A DNA stretch of 64,000 bases from Paraburkholderia aromaticivorans (GCF_002278075.1 NZ_CP022989.1:2294001-2358000), one strand, 5' to 3'. Shown: positions 1 through 9,313, counted from the first letter of the stretch. Program-made: numbers and translations. The notes: generated from the sequence alone by a model not told the origin.

Positions 1-1
1 A

Positions 2-346
2 TCCGCTTTCCGCGCGGATACCCGCTGGGGCATCTCGGCATTGGTGCTGGTCGTCTCCGGGTTGATGCGCGCCTTCGGGGGCTTCGAGAAGGGCGCCGAC
101 TACTATCTCCACGAGCCGCTCTTTCACGTCAAGATGACGCTCTTCGTCGCCATTCTCATCCTCGAAGTGCCGTCGATGCTCGCGCTGATGCGTTGGCGCG
201 CAGCGGTCAGGAAAGGCGCCGCGCCCGATCTGCACAAGGCGCGCTCCTACGCGCGCTTGAGCGTGATCCAGACGATCTTGTTGGTGCTGATGGTGTTTGC
301 GGCCACCGGGATGGCGCGTGGCGTGGGCTTGCCTGCGGGCGTGTAG
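2..346 (+). CDS. DUF2214 family membrane protein, 5' end missing
   Basis: The frame is open from base 2 with no start codon, so the gene begins before the window; 114 residues are visible and end at TAG. The visible part has at least two hydrophobic helices: one runs through the FHVKMTLFVAILILE segment and one lies at the C-terminus around VIQTILLVLMVFAATG. The ADTRWG start, the GADYYL segment and the FHVKM helix resemble the DUF2214 family of small inner-membrane proteins, which has no known function. A weak terminator-like hairpin follows at 445-468. Family assignment rests on remembered similarity; the membrane nature is seen directly. Confidence 0.75.
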   Translation, partial: SAFRADTRWGISALVLVVSGLMRAFGGFEKGADYYLHEPLFHVKMTLFVAILILEVPSMLALMRWRAAVRKGAAPDLHKARSYARLSVIQTILLVLMVFAATGMARGVGLPAGV

Positions 347-444
347 CTTGCGGCCCAGGGGCGAATGGCGGGCGCGCGAAGAGCGGCGCCCACGTCGTCA
401 TCGAGCGCCCGGAAGAACCATCAGCGGCGAAACGCCGCCAGAAG

Positions 445-470
445 ACCGCCGGCGCATACCGGCGGTTTCT
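445..470 (+). terminator. possible terminator after the DUF2214 gene
   Basis: An 8-bp inverted repeat (ACCGCCGG, loop CGCATA, CCGGCGGT) is followed by TTTCT. It lies between two convergent genes and could serve the + strand gene. The T tract is short, so efficiency is uncertain. Confidence 0.4.
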
Positions 471-498
471 GGCTGACGTCGAGCACGCCGGGCGTCGT

Positions 499-2376
499 TC
501 ACTTTCCGACCAGCAAGCTGGAATCGTCCGTCCGGTTCACGCTCGGCCGCGAGGCCTGATTCGCGAGTTCCGGTTCACCCAGACCTTTGATCAATTCCAG
601 TGCCTGACGCTCGAACAGCCGCCGGTAGAGGCCTTTCTCGAGTTTGATCAGCGCGTCGTGGCTGCCTTCCTCGATCACCTTGCCTTTATCCAGCACCAGC
701 AACCGGTCCAGCGCACGCACGGTGGAAAGGCGGTGTGCCACCACCAGCGTGGTGCGGCCCATCATCAGCCGCTCCATGGCTTGCTGGATCAGCACTTCGC
801 TTTCGCTGTCGAGACTCGACGTGGCCTCGTCCAGAATCAGGATCGGCGCGTCGGCGAGAAACGCCCGCGCGATGGCGACGCGCTGACGTTCACCCCCCGA
901 CAGCTTGACCCCGCGTTCACCGACCAGCGTGTCGTAGCCCTTGGGCAGCGCGGCGATGAAGTCGTGCGCGCTCGCCAGCCTGGCGGCGCGCTCGATCTCG
1001 GCGCGGCTCGCGCCGGGCCGCGCATACGCGATGTTCTCGGCGAGCGAGCGGTGAAACAGCACCGGCTCCTGCTGCACGATCGCGATCTGACTGCGCAACG
1101 ACGCCTGCCGGACCTTGGCGATATCCTGACCGTCGATTGTGATCCGGCCTTCCGAAATGTCGTAGAGCCGCTGGATCAGCTTGATGAACGTGGTCTTCCC
1201 CGAACCCGAATGCCCGACGAGCCCGACGCGCTCGCCCGGCGCAATGCGCACGGAGAAATTGTCGTAGAGCGGCTGGCCGCTGCTCCCGTAATGGAAGGTG
1301 ACGTGCTCGAAACGGATCTCGCCCTGGCCGATCGCGATCGGACCTGCGCCGGGCCGGTCCTCGATACCGAGCGGTTGGCTTTCCAGAGATACCAGTTCCT
1401 CCATGTCGTTGACCGAGCGTTGCAGGTTGCGGATGTGCATGCCCACGTCGCGCAGATAGCCTTGCAGCATGAAGAACATGGTCAGCGCGAACGTGATGTC
1501 GCCGACGCTCGCCTCGCCGCGCGCCCACAACAACAGGGCCGCGCCGAGAATCGCGGCCTGGATTGCCACCAGCATGCCGCCCTGGACGCCGCCGTTGATC
1601 GTGCCGCGCATCCACGTGCGGCGCGTGCGGTGCCGCCACTTGCCGATCACGCGCGCGAGCAGGACTTCTTCCCGATCTTCCGCGCCGAACGCCTTGACCA
1701 CGCCGTTGCAACTGACCGCGTCGGCAAGCGCGCCGCCCATGCGCGTATCCCACGCGTTCGCAAGGCGCGCGGCCGGCGCCACGAAGCCGAGCGACATGGC
1801 CACGGTCACCGCGATATACAGCACCGAGCCGATGCCGACGACCGCGCCCATCATCGGCCAGCGCCAGCCCAGCAGGAGCGTGGCGCCGACCAGCATGACG
1901 AGCGACGGCAACAGCGCGATCAGCAGCGTGTCGTTGAGCAGGTCGAGCGCCCACATACCGCGCGTGATCTTGCGCACCGTCGAGCCTGCGAAGCTGTTGG
2001 CATGCCAGTCGGTCGAAAAGCGTTGCACGCGATGAAACGCGTTCGCGGCGATCTCACTCATCATCTTGAGCGTGAGCCGGATGATGTTGAAGTACACGCC
2101 TTGCCGCAGCAGTGTGGCGCCGAGGCCGAGCGCGCCCAGCACGCAGAAGGCGGTGAGCGCCGCTCGGCAGGCGACGGCGTTGCTGGCCGCGCCGGACGCG
2201 ATGGCGTCGACGAGGTGTCCGGCGAACATCGGCGTGAGCACGTCGGCCAACGCGGAGAGCAGCACCAGCGCCGTAATAACGAGGATGCGCCAGGGCTGTT
2301 GCGCCCAATGATGGAAGGTGAAGCCGAGGACGTCCTTGAAGGCTTGTCCGCGAAAATCGAGTTTTTTTCTGGTCAT
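499..2376 (-). CDS. ABC exporter, fused permease and ATPase
   Basis: A 625-residue half-transporter of the MsbA/multidrug exporter type. The N-terminal half carries about six membrane helices (for example ILVITALVLLSAL). The C-terminal half is an ATPase with Walker A GHSGSGKTT near residue 388, signature LSGGERQR near 490 and Walker B ILILDEATS near 510, followed by the AHRLST switch. It would act as a homodimer in the inner membrane; the substrate cannot be read from the sequence. I chose the ATG giving MTRKKLDF at 2376 over an in-frame ATG ten codons upstream because the upstream residues look non-homologous. It stands alone; the next gene on its strand is a tRNA about 570 bp upstream. Confidence 0.88.
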   Translation of the reverse strand: MTRKKLDFRGQAFKDVLGFTFHHWAQQPWRILVITALVLLSALADVLTPMFAGHLVDAIASGAASNAVACRAALTAFCVLGALGLGATLLRQGVYFNIIRLTLKMMSEIAANAFHRVQRFSTDWHANSFAGSTVRKITRGMWALDLLNDTLLIALLPSLVMLVGATLLLGWRWPMMGAVVGIGSVLYIAVTVAMSLGFVAPAARLANAWDTRMGGALADAVSCNGVVKAFGAEDREEVLLARVIGKWRHRTRRTWMRGTINGGVQGGMLVAIQAAILGAALLLWARGEASVGDITFALTMFFMLQGYLRDVGMHIRNLQRSVNDMEELVSLESQPLGIEDRPGAGPIAIGQGEIRFEHVTFHYGSSGQPLYDNFSVRIAPGERVGLVGHSGSGKTTFIKLIQRLYDISEGRITIDGQDIAKVRQASLRSQIAIVQQEPVLFHRSLAENIAYARPGASRAEIERAARLASAHDFIAALPKGYDTLVGERGVKLSGGERQRVAIARAFLADAPILILDEATSSLDSESEVLIQQAMERLMMGRTTLVVAHRLSTVRALDRLLVLDKGKVIEEGSHDALIKLEKGLYRRLFERQALELIKGLGEPELANQASRPSVNRTDDSSLLVGK

Positions 2377-2887
2377 TTGCCACGACCCCGTGACGCGTGG
2401 GCGCACCGGGGTTTCCAGTCAGAAGCGAAAGGACGAGACAGTCAAAACGCGCCGGTGTGTGTCGGCGAGGGAACTGCGGACTGTCTGGGAATTGCGCGGA
2501 TTGCCTTTTCAGGCGGAACCGCGTGAGCGGCGAATGGGCGACCGGAACGACTTAAGGTCGCGACAACGCTCGCGAGACCGTGCCAGGGGCGGCGATACGC
2601 ATTGCAAACATGTGGCGCCTCCCGATGGTCGAATGAAGTGAAGGAAAAGGACGGGGCGAATGCCCGAGTGCCAACTATATCAGCAGTATTTGGCAGCCGC
2701 AAACGTACGAAGATTCGTTATTGACGTCAAAGCGCGATGAGGCCGGCGGTTCGTGGCGACCCTATCGTTTTGAGTGATGCGACTCGAAGGGGACGAGGCG
2801 AGTGTCCGGCCGTTTCAGTGCACTCCCGAAGCTACCTGGCATTCCGTACGGTTTTTGGCGCGTGAAAACGGCGCGACAGCAAATGAA
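2377..2887. other. intergenic stretch between ABC exporter and tRNA-Val
   Basis: About 510 bp without a convincing gene. On the minus strand TTGCGG (2697-2702) and TATAGT (2674-2679), 17 bp apart, could be a promoter for the exporter, leaving a leader of about 290 nt. A perfect TTGACGTCAA palindrome lies at 2721-2730. Short open frames here have no start-site support or family resemblance. Nothing else was recognised. Confidence 0.4.
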
Positions 2888-2919
2888 AAAGGGCTTACGC
2901 ATTGCTGCGTAAGCCCTTT
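2888..2919 (-). terminator. terminator of tRNA-Val
   Basis: A perfect 14-bp stem (AAAGGGCTTACGCA / TGCGTAAGCCCTTT) with a 4-nt loop is followed on the minus strand by a run of T. It lies about 30 bp past the tRNA 3' end and would end that transcript. Confidence 0.85.
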
Positions 2920-2948
2920 AGTCTCCGGTGATCGACACACCAAAATTC

Positions 2949-3023
2949 TGGTGGGTAGTACTGGGATCGAACCAGTGACCCCTGCCGTGTGAAGGCAGTG
3001 CTCTACCGCTGAGCTAACCACCC
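2949..3023 (-). tRNA. tRNA-Val (anticodon CAC)
   Basis: On the minus strand the sequence starts GGGTGGTTAGCTCAG and folds into a standard cloverleaf. The acceptor pairs GGGTGGT with ACTACCC, the anticodon loop is TTCACAC giving CAC, and the T arm holds GGTTCGATCC. The 3' CCA is encoded. It reads GUG codons, which are common in this high-GC genome. A promoter lies immediately upstream and a strong terminator downstream, so it is probably its own transcription unit after dnaQ. E. coli also has a tRNA gene (aspV) beside dnaQ, but of different identity. Confidence 0.97.
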
Positions 3024-3035
3024 GAAGAGAGCCGA

Positions 3036-3064
3036 ATTATGTCAGGGATTTTCGAGCTCGTCCA
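3036..3064 (-). promoter_or_regulatory. tRNA-Val promoter
   Basis: On the minus strand TGGACG (-35, 3059-3064) and CATAAT (-10, 3036-3041) are 17 bp apart, and the expected start lies about 5 nt before the mature tRNA 5' end. Confidence 0.6.
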
Positions 3065-3072
3065 GTATTTTT

Positions 3073-3807
3073 TTAAGCGGTTTGCTCATCCGCGGCCGGC
3101 GCCGGTTCGAGCCGCCACACGCTCGTGCCCTTGATCGCCTTGTCGAGGCCGTCGAGCACCGCCTGGTGTGCCGCGAGTTCGTCGTCGCTGGCGGCGATCA
3201 CGACCAGATCCAGCGAATCGAGCGCGACACGCGGCGTGCGCGCATCGCCGCCGGCGTGCGAGTCCCCGAGCATGTCGATGACGAGGCTTTCCTGGCCGCG
3301 CGTCATCGCCAGGTAGACTTCGGCGAGCAGTTCCGAGTCGAGCAGCGCGCCGTGCAGCGTGCGGTGCGCGTTGCTGATGCCGAAGCGATCGCACAGCGCG
3401 TCGAGTGAATTGCGCTTGCCGGGGAACATCTGTTTGGCGCGCGCCAGCGTGTCGATGATTTCCCCGCAGTAGGTACTCACCGGCGGCAAGCCCAGCAAGG
3501 CGAACTCGACGTCCAGAAAACCGATATCGAAGGGTGCGTTGTGGATGATCAGGTCCGCGCCCTGAATGAAGTCGCGGAACTGGTCGGCGATCTCGCCGAA
3601 CTTCGGCTTGTCGCTCAGGAATTCGGTGGTGAGACCGTGAACGGCCAGAGCGCCCGGATCGCTGTCGCGTTCCGGGTTGATGTAGAAGTGCAGGTTGTTG
3701 CCGGTGAGCCGGCGGTTCACCAGCTCGACACAGCCGAGTTCGAGAATCCGGTCGCCGGTGCGGGCATTCAGGCCGGTGGTTTCGGTATCGAGGATGAGTT
3801 GACGCAT
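3073..3807 (-). CDS. dnaQ: DNA polymerase III epsilon subunit (3'-5' proofreading exonuclease)
   Basis: A 244-residue DEDDh exonuclease that proofreads newly made DNA within the polymerase III core. The metal-binding and catalytic residues are visible: D7 and E9 in ILDTETTG, D94 in HNAPFD, H152 and D157 in LHGALLDSE. The last ~60 residues should carry the region that binds the alpha subunit. It follows rnhA on the same strand after 81 bp. That gap contains a GC-rich hairpin (3853-3872), so the two may not be fully cotranscribed. The length is normal for proteobacterial DnaQ. Confidence 0.96.
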   Translation of the reverse strand: MRQLILDTETTGLNARTGDRILELGCVELVNRRLTGNNLHFYINPERDSDPGALAVHGLTTEFLSDKPKFGEIADQFRDFIQGADLIIHNAPFDIGFLDVEFALLGLPPVSTYCGEIIDTLARAKQMFPGKRNSLDALCDRFGISNAHRTLHGALLDSELLAEVYLAMTRGQESLVIDMLGDSHAGGDARTPRVALDSLDLVVIAASDDELAAHQAVLDGLDKAIKGTSVWRLEPAPAADEQTA

Positions 3808-3888
3808 GTCGGATTAGCCTGCCTCAAAAAATTGCAGCGAAAGAAGAGGGTGCGCGCCGGCAAGCCGGCGCGGCCGTCACAGCAGGAA

Positions 3889-4335
3889 TCAAAGCTGCGC
3901 GAGTGACGCGACGCCGCGATTGGCCAACTGATCGGCGCGCTCATTTTCCGGGTGTCCATTGTGCCCGCGCACCCAGCGCCATTCGATCTCGTGTTGCGCA
4001 ACGAGTGCATCGAGCCGCTTCCAGAGATCGGCGTTCTTGACCGGCTGCCTCGCTGCGGTGATCCAGCCTTTCTTCTTCCAGCCGTGAATCCACTCGCTGA
4101 TGCCTTTCTGCACGTATTGCGAGTCGGTGTGCACGACCGCCTTGCAGGGGCGCTTCAGTGCTTCGAGCGCGGCGATCACGCCCATCAGTTCCATGCGGTT
4201 ATTGGTGGTATTCGCTTCGCCGCCGAACAGTTCTTTTTCCTGGTCGCCGAAGCGCAGCAACGCGCCCCAGCCGCCGGGGCCCGGGTTGCCCTTGCAGGCG
4301 CCGTCGGTATAAATATCGATGAGATCGGAAGTCAT
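3889..4335 (-). CDS. rnhA: ribonuclease HI
   Basis: A 148-residue RNase HI, which cuts the RNA strand of RNA-DNA hybrids during replication and R-loop removal. The catalytic carboxylates are present: D11 in [13 protein letters not shown]49 in NNRMELM, D71 in VHTDSQYV and D135 in ERADQLA, plus the loop histidine H125 in VRGHNGH. The ATG at 4335 overlaps the stop of the upstream methyltransferase gene as ATGA, which indicates translational coupling. An upstream in-frame extension of 64 codons runs through the methyltransferase coding region in another frame and is rejected. The gene order yafS-rnhA-dnaQ matches E. coli. Confidence 0.97.
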   Translation of the reverse strand: MTSDLIDIYTDGACKGNPGPGGWGALLRFGDQEKELFGGEANTTNNRMELMGVIAALEALKRPCKAVVHTDSQYVQKGISEWIHGWKKKGWITAARQPVKNADLWKRLDALVAQHEIEWRWVRGHNGHPENERADQLANRGVASLAQL

Positions 4336-5198
4336 TGAGTGTGGTTGCGTGTATTCGGTGTGGCGGCGGGCGCGAGGCCCGCGGCAAGGACGGGTTTCTT
4401 CACTTTCAGCGGGCCGACGAGGCGCATGCCGCGCACGCGCTTGATCGCCTTGATCATGTAGGTGGCGCCGAAAATCGGCCACCAGCGGTCGCCGGCGGCT
4501 TCCATGAAACCGTAGCGCGACAGCCATTGTTCGCTGCCGAGCGGCGGACGATAGCAGCCGAAGCGCCCGCGTTCAAGGTCGAAGCCCAGCAGTTTGATCC
4601 AGTCTTTCAGGCGCGTGAAAGCGATCAGGTCGACTGCCGCCGGGACGAAAGGCCGGCCGGTCATCTTGCCGACCGATTGCCGCGCGCCCCACAGCGACAG
4701 CGAGTTGAAGCCGAGAATGATCAACTGGCCTTCGGGCATCAGCACGCGCTCGGCTTCGCGCAGCAGACGGTGTGGGTCGCTCGTGAATTCCAGCGTGTGC
4801 GGCATCACGATCAGATCGACGCTCTGTGCTTCGAACGGCAAGTCCAGCAGGTCGCACCACACGGCACTGCGCCCGGCCGGCGCCGGCAGACCGACCAGTC
4901 CGCCTTGTGCGCCGCCGTGGCCAGAACCGTTGCGAGCACCGTTGCCGCCGGCATGGACGGGGCCGCGCGGAAAAGCGTAGGGCGCGCTCGCGCCGCTCGC
5001 GGCGTCGAGCACGAGCCCGCGGCACGGCATGCGGTTTTCGCGCAACGCGTCGAGCTGCGGCAGGCCGAGTTGCAGCGCATGGTAGCCGAACACGTCCGAC
5101 ACCACGCGGTCGAGCTGGGTCTGCTCCCACTCGAGCACGTAGCGGCCGGGCGGCGAATCGGTCCAGGCGGGCCAGTCTATAATCGCTCGATCAGTCAT
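4332..5198 (-). CDS. YafS-like SAM-dependent methyltransferase
   Basis: A 288-residue class I methyltransferase-like protein. The SAM-binding motif I region (LVLDAASG) and the segment [25 protein letters not shown], typical of the Methyltransf_11 fold, are present, followed by the post-core [13 protein letters not shown] strand. The location between gloB and rnhA matches E. coli yafS, whose substrate is not settled. The start at 5198 (MTDRAIIDW) leaves 19 bp to the divergent gloB start; an ATG 21 codons upstream would overlap gloB and is unlikely. A glycine- and alanine-rich insert around residues 90-120 ([11 protein letters not shown]) looks like a disordered loop specific to this lineage. 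Confidence 0.85.
   Translation of the reverse strand: MTDRAIIDWPAWTDSPPGRYVLEWEQTQLDRVVSDVFGYHALQLGLPQLDALRENRMPCRGLVLDAASGASAPYAFPRGPVHAGGNGARNGSGHGGAQGGLVGLPAPAGRSAVWCDLLDLPFEAQSVDLIVMPHTLEFTSDPHRLLREAERVLMPEGQLIILGFNSLSLWGARQSVGKMTGRPFVPAAVDLIAFTRLKDWIKLLGFDLERGRFGCYRPPLGSEQWLSRYGFMEAAGDRWWPIFGATYMIKAIKRVRGMRLVGPLKVKKPVLAAGLAPAATPNTRNHTQ
5178..5183 (+). promoter_or_regulatory. -10 element likely for gloB
   Basis: A perfect TATAAT lies 35 bp before the gloB ATG, inside the first codons of the divergent methyltransferase gene. No good -35 is visible at the right distance, so the assignment is tentative. Confidence 0.4.
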
Positions 5199-5217
5199 AT
5201 CAGAGAATGCGTCGCCT

Positions 5218-6009
5218 ATGAATGCGCTCGAGTACGTACCGGTCCCGGCGTTTGATGACAATTACATCTGGGTCGTTTCCGACGGACATTCTGCAGTGGT
5301 CGTCGATCCGGGTGAGGCCGCCCCCGTGCAAGCCTATCTGGCGAAACGAGGTTGGCGGCTGAGCGCTATTTTACTCACGCACCATCATCAAGACCACGTC
5401 GGCGGGGTAGCCGATCTGCTGAATGGCCAGGCCGTGCCCGTCTACGGCCCCGCCGGTGAAGCGATCGAGCACCTCACGCAGCGTCTGAAAAATGGCGCTC
5501 ACGTGTCGATTGCGGCCCCCGCGCTCGAATTGAGCGTGCTCGACGTGCCGGGCCACACGAGCGGCCACATCGCCTATTTTCAGGCGGCCGCCCCGGGCGG
5601 CACGCCGCACGTGTTTTGCGGCGACACGCTGTTCGCCTGCGGTTGCGGCCGGCTGTTCGAAGGCACGCCGAAGCAGATGCTCGCATCGCTCGACGCGCTT
5701 GCCGCGCTGCCGGGCGAGACCGAGGTTCATTGCGCGCACGAGTACACGCTGTCGAATATCCGCTTCGCGCTCGCCTGTGAGCCGGGCAACGCCGAACTGC
5801 AAACCTGGCGCGACAAGGCGAGCGAGCTACGCGCGCGCGGCGTGCCGACCCTGCCCACCACGATCGCCCACGAACGCGCGGTGAATCCGTTTTTGCGCGC
5901 CGGCCAGCCGGCGGTGCAGGCGAGCCTGCAAGATCAGTTGCACGAAAAAGTGCCCGATCGATTGACAGCCTTTACGCTGATGCGTGAATGGAAAAACCGC
6001 TTCCGTTGA
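5218..6009 (+). CDS. gloB: hydroxyacylglutathione hydrolase (glyoxalase II)
   Basis: A 263-residue metallo-beta-lactamase-fold hydrolase that completes methylglyoxal detoxification by splitting S-lactoylglutathione into D-lactate and glutathione in the cytoplasm. The metal-binding THHHQDH motif is at residues 54-60, further ligands are in GHTSGHI and FCGDTLF, and the HCAHEYTLSN segment is typical of glyoxalase II. The C-terminal helical domain (NPFLRAG) that binds glutathione is complete. It is divergent from the YafS-like gene with only 19 bp between the starts and is followed in the same direction by mltD, which has its own promoter. Confidence 0.96.
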   Translation: MNALEYVPVPAFDDNYIWVVSDGHSAVVVDPGEAAPVQAYLAKRGWRLSAILLTHHHQDHVGGVADLLNGQAVPVYGPAGEAIEHLTQRLKNGAHVSIAAPALELSVLDVPGHTSGHIAYFQAAAPGGTPHVFCGDTLFACGCGRLFEGTPKQMLASLDALAALPGETEVHCAHEYTLSNIRFALACEPGNAELQTWRDKASELRARGVPTLPTTIAHERAVNPFLRAGQPAVQASLQDQLHEKVPDRLTAFTLMREWKNRFR

Positions 6010-6097
6010 CCCGATCCAATGAAAGGAGTTGTTCACGCGAAGAATCGGAAGAATTCGCCAAGCCTAAGATTTACTTGATTTTTTCGCAATTTTCCGA

Positions 6098-6126
6098 TTG
6101 ACGTAAACGTTGCCGTTTCGTACTAT
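6098..6126 (+). promoter_or_regulatory. mltD promoter
   Basis: TTGACG (6098-6103) and TACTAT (6121-6126) with a 17-bp spacer lie 40 bp before the mltD ATG. Confidence 0.65.
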
Positions 6127-6165
6127 CGGCTGCAAATTCCAGCCCTTGTGGAAGCCGAGACGTTC

Positions 6166-7860
6166 ATGCGATTTATCTTTAGTGCGTTGCTGGTCCTGAC
6201 GCTCGCCGCCTGCGCGAGCCAGGGACCAACGACGAGCAGCCTTTCCACCGCAACCAACCCCGCCAGTCAGCAAGCCGTCGCCGACGCCCTTCGCAAAAGC
6301 GCCACCGCCAAAGAGACGATCAACGTCGACCAGGGCTCCGTCTCGCAACTGACGAGCGCAGACGCCGACCTCTGGGGCCGTATTCGCCGTGGTTTCCAGA
6401 TGCCGGATCTGCAAACCGACCTCGTCGACATGCAGGTCAACTGGTATGCACAACGCCCCGATTACGTGCAGCGCATGACCGAGCGCTCGCAGAAGTACCT
6501 GTACCACATCGTCGAAGAGCTCGAAGCGCGCCATATGCCGACCGAGCTCGCCTTGCTGCCGTTCATCGAGTCGGCGTACAGCCCGCAGGCTTTGTCGGTG
6601 GCGAAGGCGGCCGGCATGTGGCAGTTCATGCCGGGCACGGGTCGCACCTATAACCTCAAGCAGAACATGTGGCAGGACGAGCGCCGCGATGTGCTGGCCT
6701 CGACCAGCGCCGCGCTCGACTACCTGTCGCGTCTGCATGACATGTTCGGCGACTGGCAGTTGGCGCTCGCGGCGTACAACTGGGGCGAGGGCAACGTGCA
6801 GCGCGCGATCGCGCGCAACGAAGCGGCAGGCCTGCCCACCGACTACTTGAGCCTGCGCATGCCGAACGAGACGCGCAATTACGTGCCCAAGCTGCAGGCG
6901 GTGAAGAACATCGTGACGAATCCGCAAATGTACGGGCTCACGTTGCCGTCCATTCCGAACCACCCGTATTTCGTGACGGTGACCACCTCGCACGATATCG
7001 ACGTGGACATGGCCGCGAAGCTCGCGAATCTGTCCACTGACGAATTCCGCTCGCTGAATCCGTCGTTCAGGAAGCCGGTCATTCTCGGCGCCACGCAGCC
7101 GCAAATCCTGTTGCCGTTCGACAACGCCAGCGCGTTCGAACGCAATCTGAAGACCTATTCCGGCGCGCTTTCGTCGTGGACCACCTACACGGTCACCGAG
7201 CGCGCGGCGCCGGCGGCGATCGCGCAAAAGATCGGCGTGGATGCCGATACGCTGATGGAAGTGAACAAGATTCCAGTCGGCATGCGCCTGAAGCCCGGCT
7301 CCACGATCGTGGTGCCGCGCGGTTCGGACGACGACGAAGACATCAGCGCCGACGTGGCTGAAAGCGCCGTGCTGGCCATGGAGCCCGACGTCCCCGACAC
7401 CCGCAAGATGCTGATCCGCGTGCGACGCAATCAGACCATGGCCGCCATCGCCGTGCGTTATGGCGTGTCGGTCGGTCAGTTGAAGTCATGGAATCGCACG
7501 CATCGGGACAGCGTTTCGCGTGGCCAGGTAATCGTGCTGCACGTGCCGGTCGGCAAGGCCATGCCGAGCGAGCCGGGCCCTGAGCGCATCGCTACCGACG
7601 TGCAGGGCGGCGGCGTCGAGAAGATCGGCACCCATGTCGCGGACACGAGAAGCGATTCGCGCTACGATAAGAAAAAGGGTCGTGGCCGGTCAGCCGTGGT
7701 GAAGGTCTCCGAGCCGGTAGAGAAGGTCAGCAAGCCGACGGCATCTGGCGCCAATAAGGGCAAGATAACCAAGGTATCGGCTTCCACGTCCAGCAAGGCG
7801 TCGAAGGCTGCGGCAGAGAGCCGCCCGAAGACCGCGGCCAACGCGAAGAAGGGTAAGTAG
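6166..7860 (+). CDS. mltD: membrane-bound lytic murein transglycosylase D
   Basis: A 564-residue lipoprotein that cleaves glycan strands of peptidoglycan. The start at 6166 (MRFIFS) gives a lipoprotein signal with lipobox LAAC and Cys16. The SLT catalytic domain follows, with the catalytic glutamate in PFIESAYSP at about residue 135 and the AYNWGEGNV segment. Two LysM peptidoglycan-binding repeats lie near residues 340-385 and 415-465. The last ~95 residues are Lys-, Ser- and Ala-rich (SKASKAAAES) and low in complexity, which probably makes a basic, disordered tail. Six more codons upstream (MEAETF) are open but spoil the signal peptide. Confidence 0.94.
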   Translation: MRFIFSALLVLTLAACASQGPTTSSLSTATNPASQQAVADALRKSATAKETINVDQGSVSQLTSADADLWGRIRRGFQMPDLQTDLVDMQVNWYAQRPDYVQRMTERSQKYLYHIVEELEARHMPTELALLPFIESAYSPQALSVAKAAGMWQFMPGTGRTYNLKQNMWQDERRDVLASTSAALDYLSRLHDMFGDWQLALAAYNWGEGNVQRAIARNEAAGLPTDYLSLRMPNETRNYVPKLQAVKNIVTNPQMYGLTLPSIPNHPYFVTVTTSHDIDVDMAAKLANLSTDEFRSLNPSFRKPVILGATQPQILLPFDNASAFERNLKTYSGALSSWTTYTVTERAAPAAIAQKIGVDADTLMEVNKIPVGMRLKPGSTIVVPRGSDDDEDISADVAESAVLAMEPDVPDTRKMLIRVRRNQTMAAIAVRYGVSVGQLKSWNRTHRDSVSRGQVIVLHVPVGKAMPSEPGPERIATDVQGGGVEKIGTHVADTRSDSRYDKKKGRGRSAVVKVSEPVEKVSKPTASGANKGKITKVSASTSSKASKAAAESRPKTAANAKKGK

Positions 7861-7947
7861 ACCAATAGCGGCTCACACGGTAGTGACCACATGCGTTGCG
7901 GGGGCAGCGCATGAATTGCGCTTCGATCACGCACCGTGCTTTTTCCA

Positions 7948-7977
7948 ACGCCGTCACCCGTGGTGACGGCGTTTTTC
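7948..7977 (+). terminator. mltD terminator
   Basis: An 11-bp stem (ACGCCGTCACC / GGTGACGGCGT) with a 3-nt loop runs into a T tract about 90 bp after the mltD stop. Confidence 0.8.
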
Positions 7978-8071
7978 ATTCCTCCGATCATTTCGGGTCA
8001 AGCCGGCGCTTTTCCTTTATCTTTCGTGCTTCGATCAAACCGATTCGGCCAGCCGGATAATTCAAGAGCTC

Positions 8072-9313
8072 ATGTCGTCGACCCAACTGCGAGTCTTTTT
8101 GCTGTTCTCCGCCGGCTACTTCGTTTCCTACGTGTTTCGCGGCGTCAATCTCGGCTTTGCACCTTTCATTACCCGTGATCTCGGCCTGTCGGCGGCGGAT
8201 CTGGGCTTGCTCACCAGTCTCTATTTTCTCGGCTTCGCGGGGGCGCAGATTCCCGCCGGCGTCCTGCTCGATCACTTCGGCGCGCGGCGGGTGACGGCCG
8301 CCACGCTGCTAGTTGCCGCGCTCGGCATCTGGGTGTTCGGCGCAGCGCACGGCGTCGGCACGATGATGGCCGGGCGCCTGCTGATCGGCGTCGGCGTCTC
8401 GGTCTGTCTTGGCGCCGCGTTCAAGGCATTGGCGCAGCACTTCGCGCCGGCGCGCCTGCCGCTGATGAACGGACTGGTGATGGCGATCGGCGGCTTCGGC
8501 GGCGTGATGGTCGGCTCGCCGCTGACGTGGGTGCTGACCTTCGCCAGCTGGCGCTCGGTTTGCGTCGGTCTCGGTTTGCTCACCGTGCTGGTTGCCTTGG
8601 CACAGTGGACGCTCGCGCCCGACACAAAGGAAACGCATCATCAGGCGAGTCTCGGCGCGCAGTTCAAAGGCACGCTGCATATTCTGCGCAGCGCGGCGTT
8701 CTGGAAGATCGCGTCGTTCCCGGTGGTCACACAAGGCGTCTTCTATGCGATGCAGTCGCTCTGGGTCGGTGCGTGGCTGCGGGACGTGCAGGGCTTCGAG
8801 CCGCGCGAGGCGGCAGCGCTGGTGTCGATTCTCGGCTTCGCGATGATGGCCGGTTGCGTGGGGTTCGGCGCGGCGGCGCGCGGTCTCGAGCGGCGCGGCA
8901 TCTCGCTTTATGTGTTTTGCGGCGTCGGCATGGCGCTGTACGTTCTGACGCAGTTGTTGATCATGTTCAAGGCGCCGCTGCCCGCGGCTCTCCTGTGGGC
9001 GGCGTACGGCATCTTCGGCGGCGCCGGCATTCTCAGCTATGCGGTCATGGCGCGGCACTTCCCGGCGCAGATGATTGGCCGAGTGAATACCACACTGACG
9101 TTGATCATCTTCCTGCTGATTTTCGGCTTCCAGATCGGCGTTGGCGCTATGCTGTCGTATTGGCCGGCGACCGACGGCCATTATCCGGCGACCGCGCATC
9201 TGACGGTGTGGGGCGTTCTTGTGGTGCTGCAGGTGTTGAGCGCGGTCTGGTACGTATTGCCTGGCCGCCGGTTGGTGCGCCCGGCCGAAGCCCACGCCGA
9301 ACAGGGCGCTTGA
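8072..9313 (+). CDS. MFS transporter
   Basis: A 413-residue major facilitator protein with about 12 predicted membrane helices. The conserved MFS loop between helices 2 and 3 appears as LLDHFGARRV. The first helix region (GYFVSYVFRGVNLGFAPF) and its spacing are typical of drug or metabolite antiporters. The substrate cannot be named. It is flanked by the mltD terminator and the carAB promoter region and appears monocistronic. The ATG at 8072 is the first in frame and gives a short cytoplasmic N-terminus, as expected. Confidence 0.85.
   Translation: MSSTQLRVFLLFSAGYFVSYVFRGVNLGFAPFITRDLGLSAADLGLLTSLYFLGFAGAQIPAGVLLDHFGARRVTAATLLVAALGIWVFGAAHGVGTMMAGRLLIGVGVSVCLGAAFKALAQHFAPARLPLMNGLVMAIGGFGGVMVGSPLTWVLTFASWRSVCVGLGLLTVLVALAQWTLAPDTKETHHQASLGAQFKGTLHILRSAAFWKIASFPVVTQGVFYAMQSLWVGAWLRDVQGFEPREAAALVSILGFAMMAGCVGFGAAARGLERRGISLYVFCGVGMALYVLTQLLIMFKAPLPAALLWAAYGIFGGAGILSYAVMARHFPAQMIGRVNTTLTLIIFLLIFGFQIGVGAMLSYWPATDGHYPATAHLTVWGVLVVLQVLSAVWYVLPGRRLVRPAEAHAEQGA

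Noticed and set aside
193..2526. 777-codon open frame on the + strand
   Set aside because: It is antisense to the ABC exporter, which has all ATPase motifs; the frame is Arg/His/Gln-rich and typical of high-GC shadow frames.
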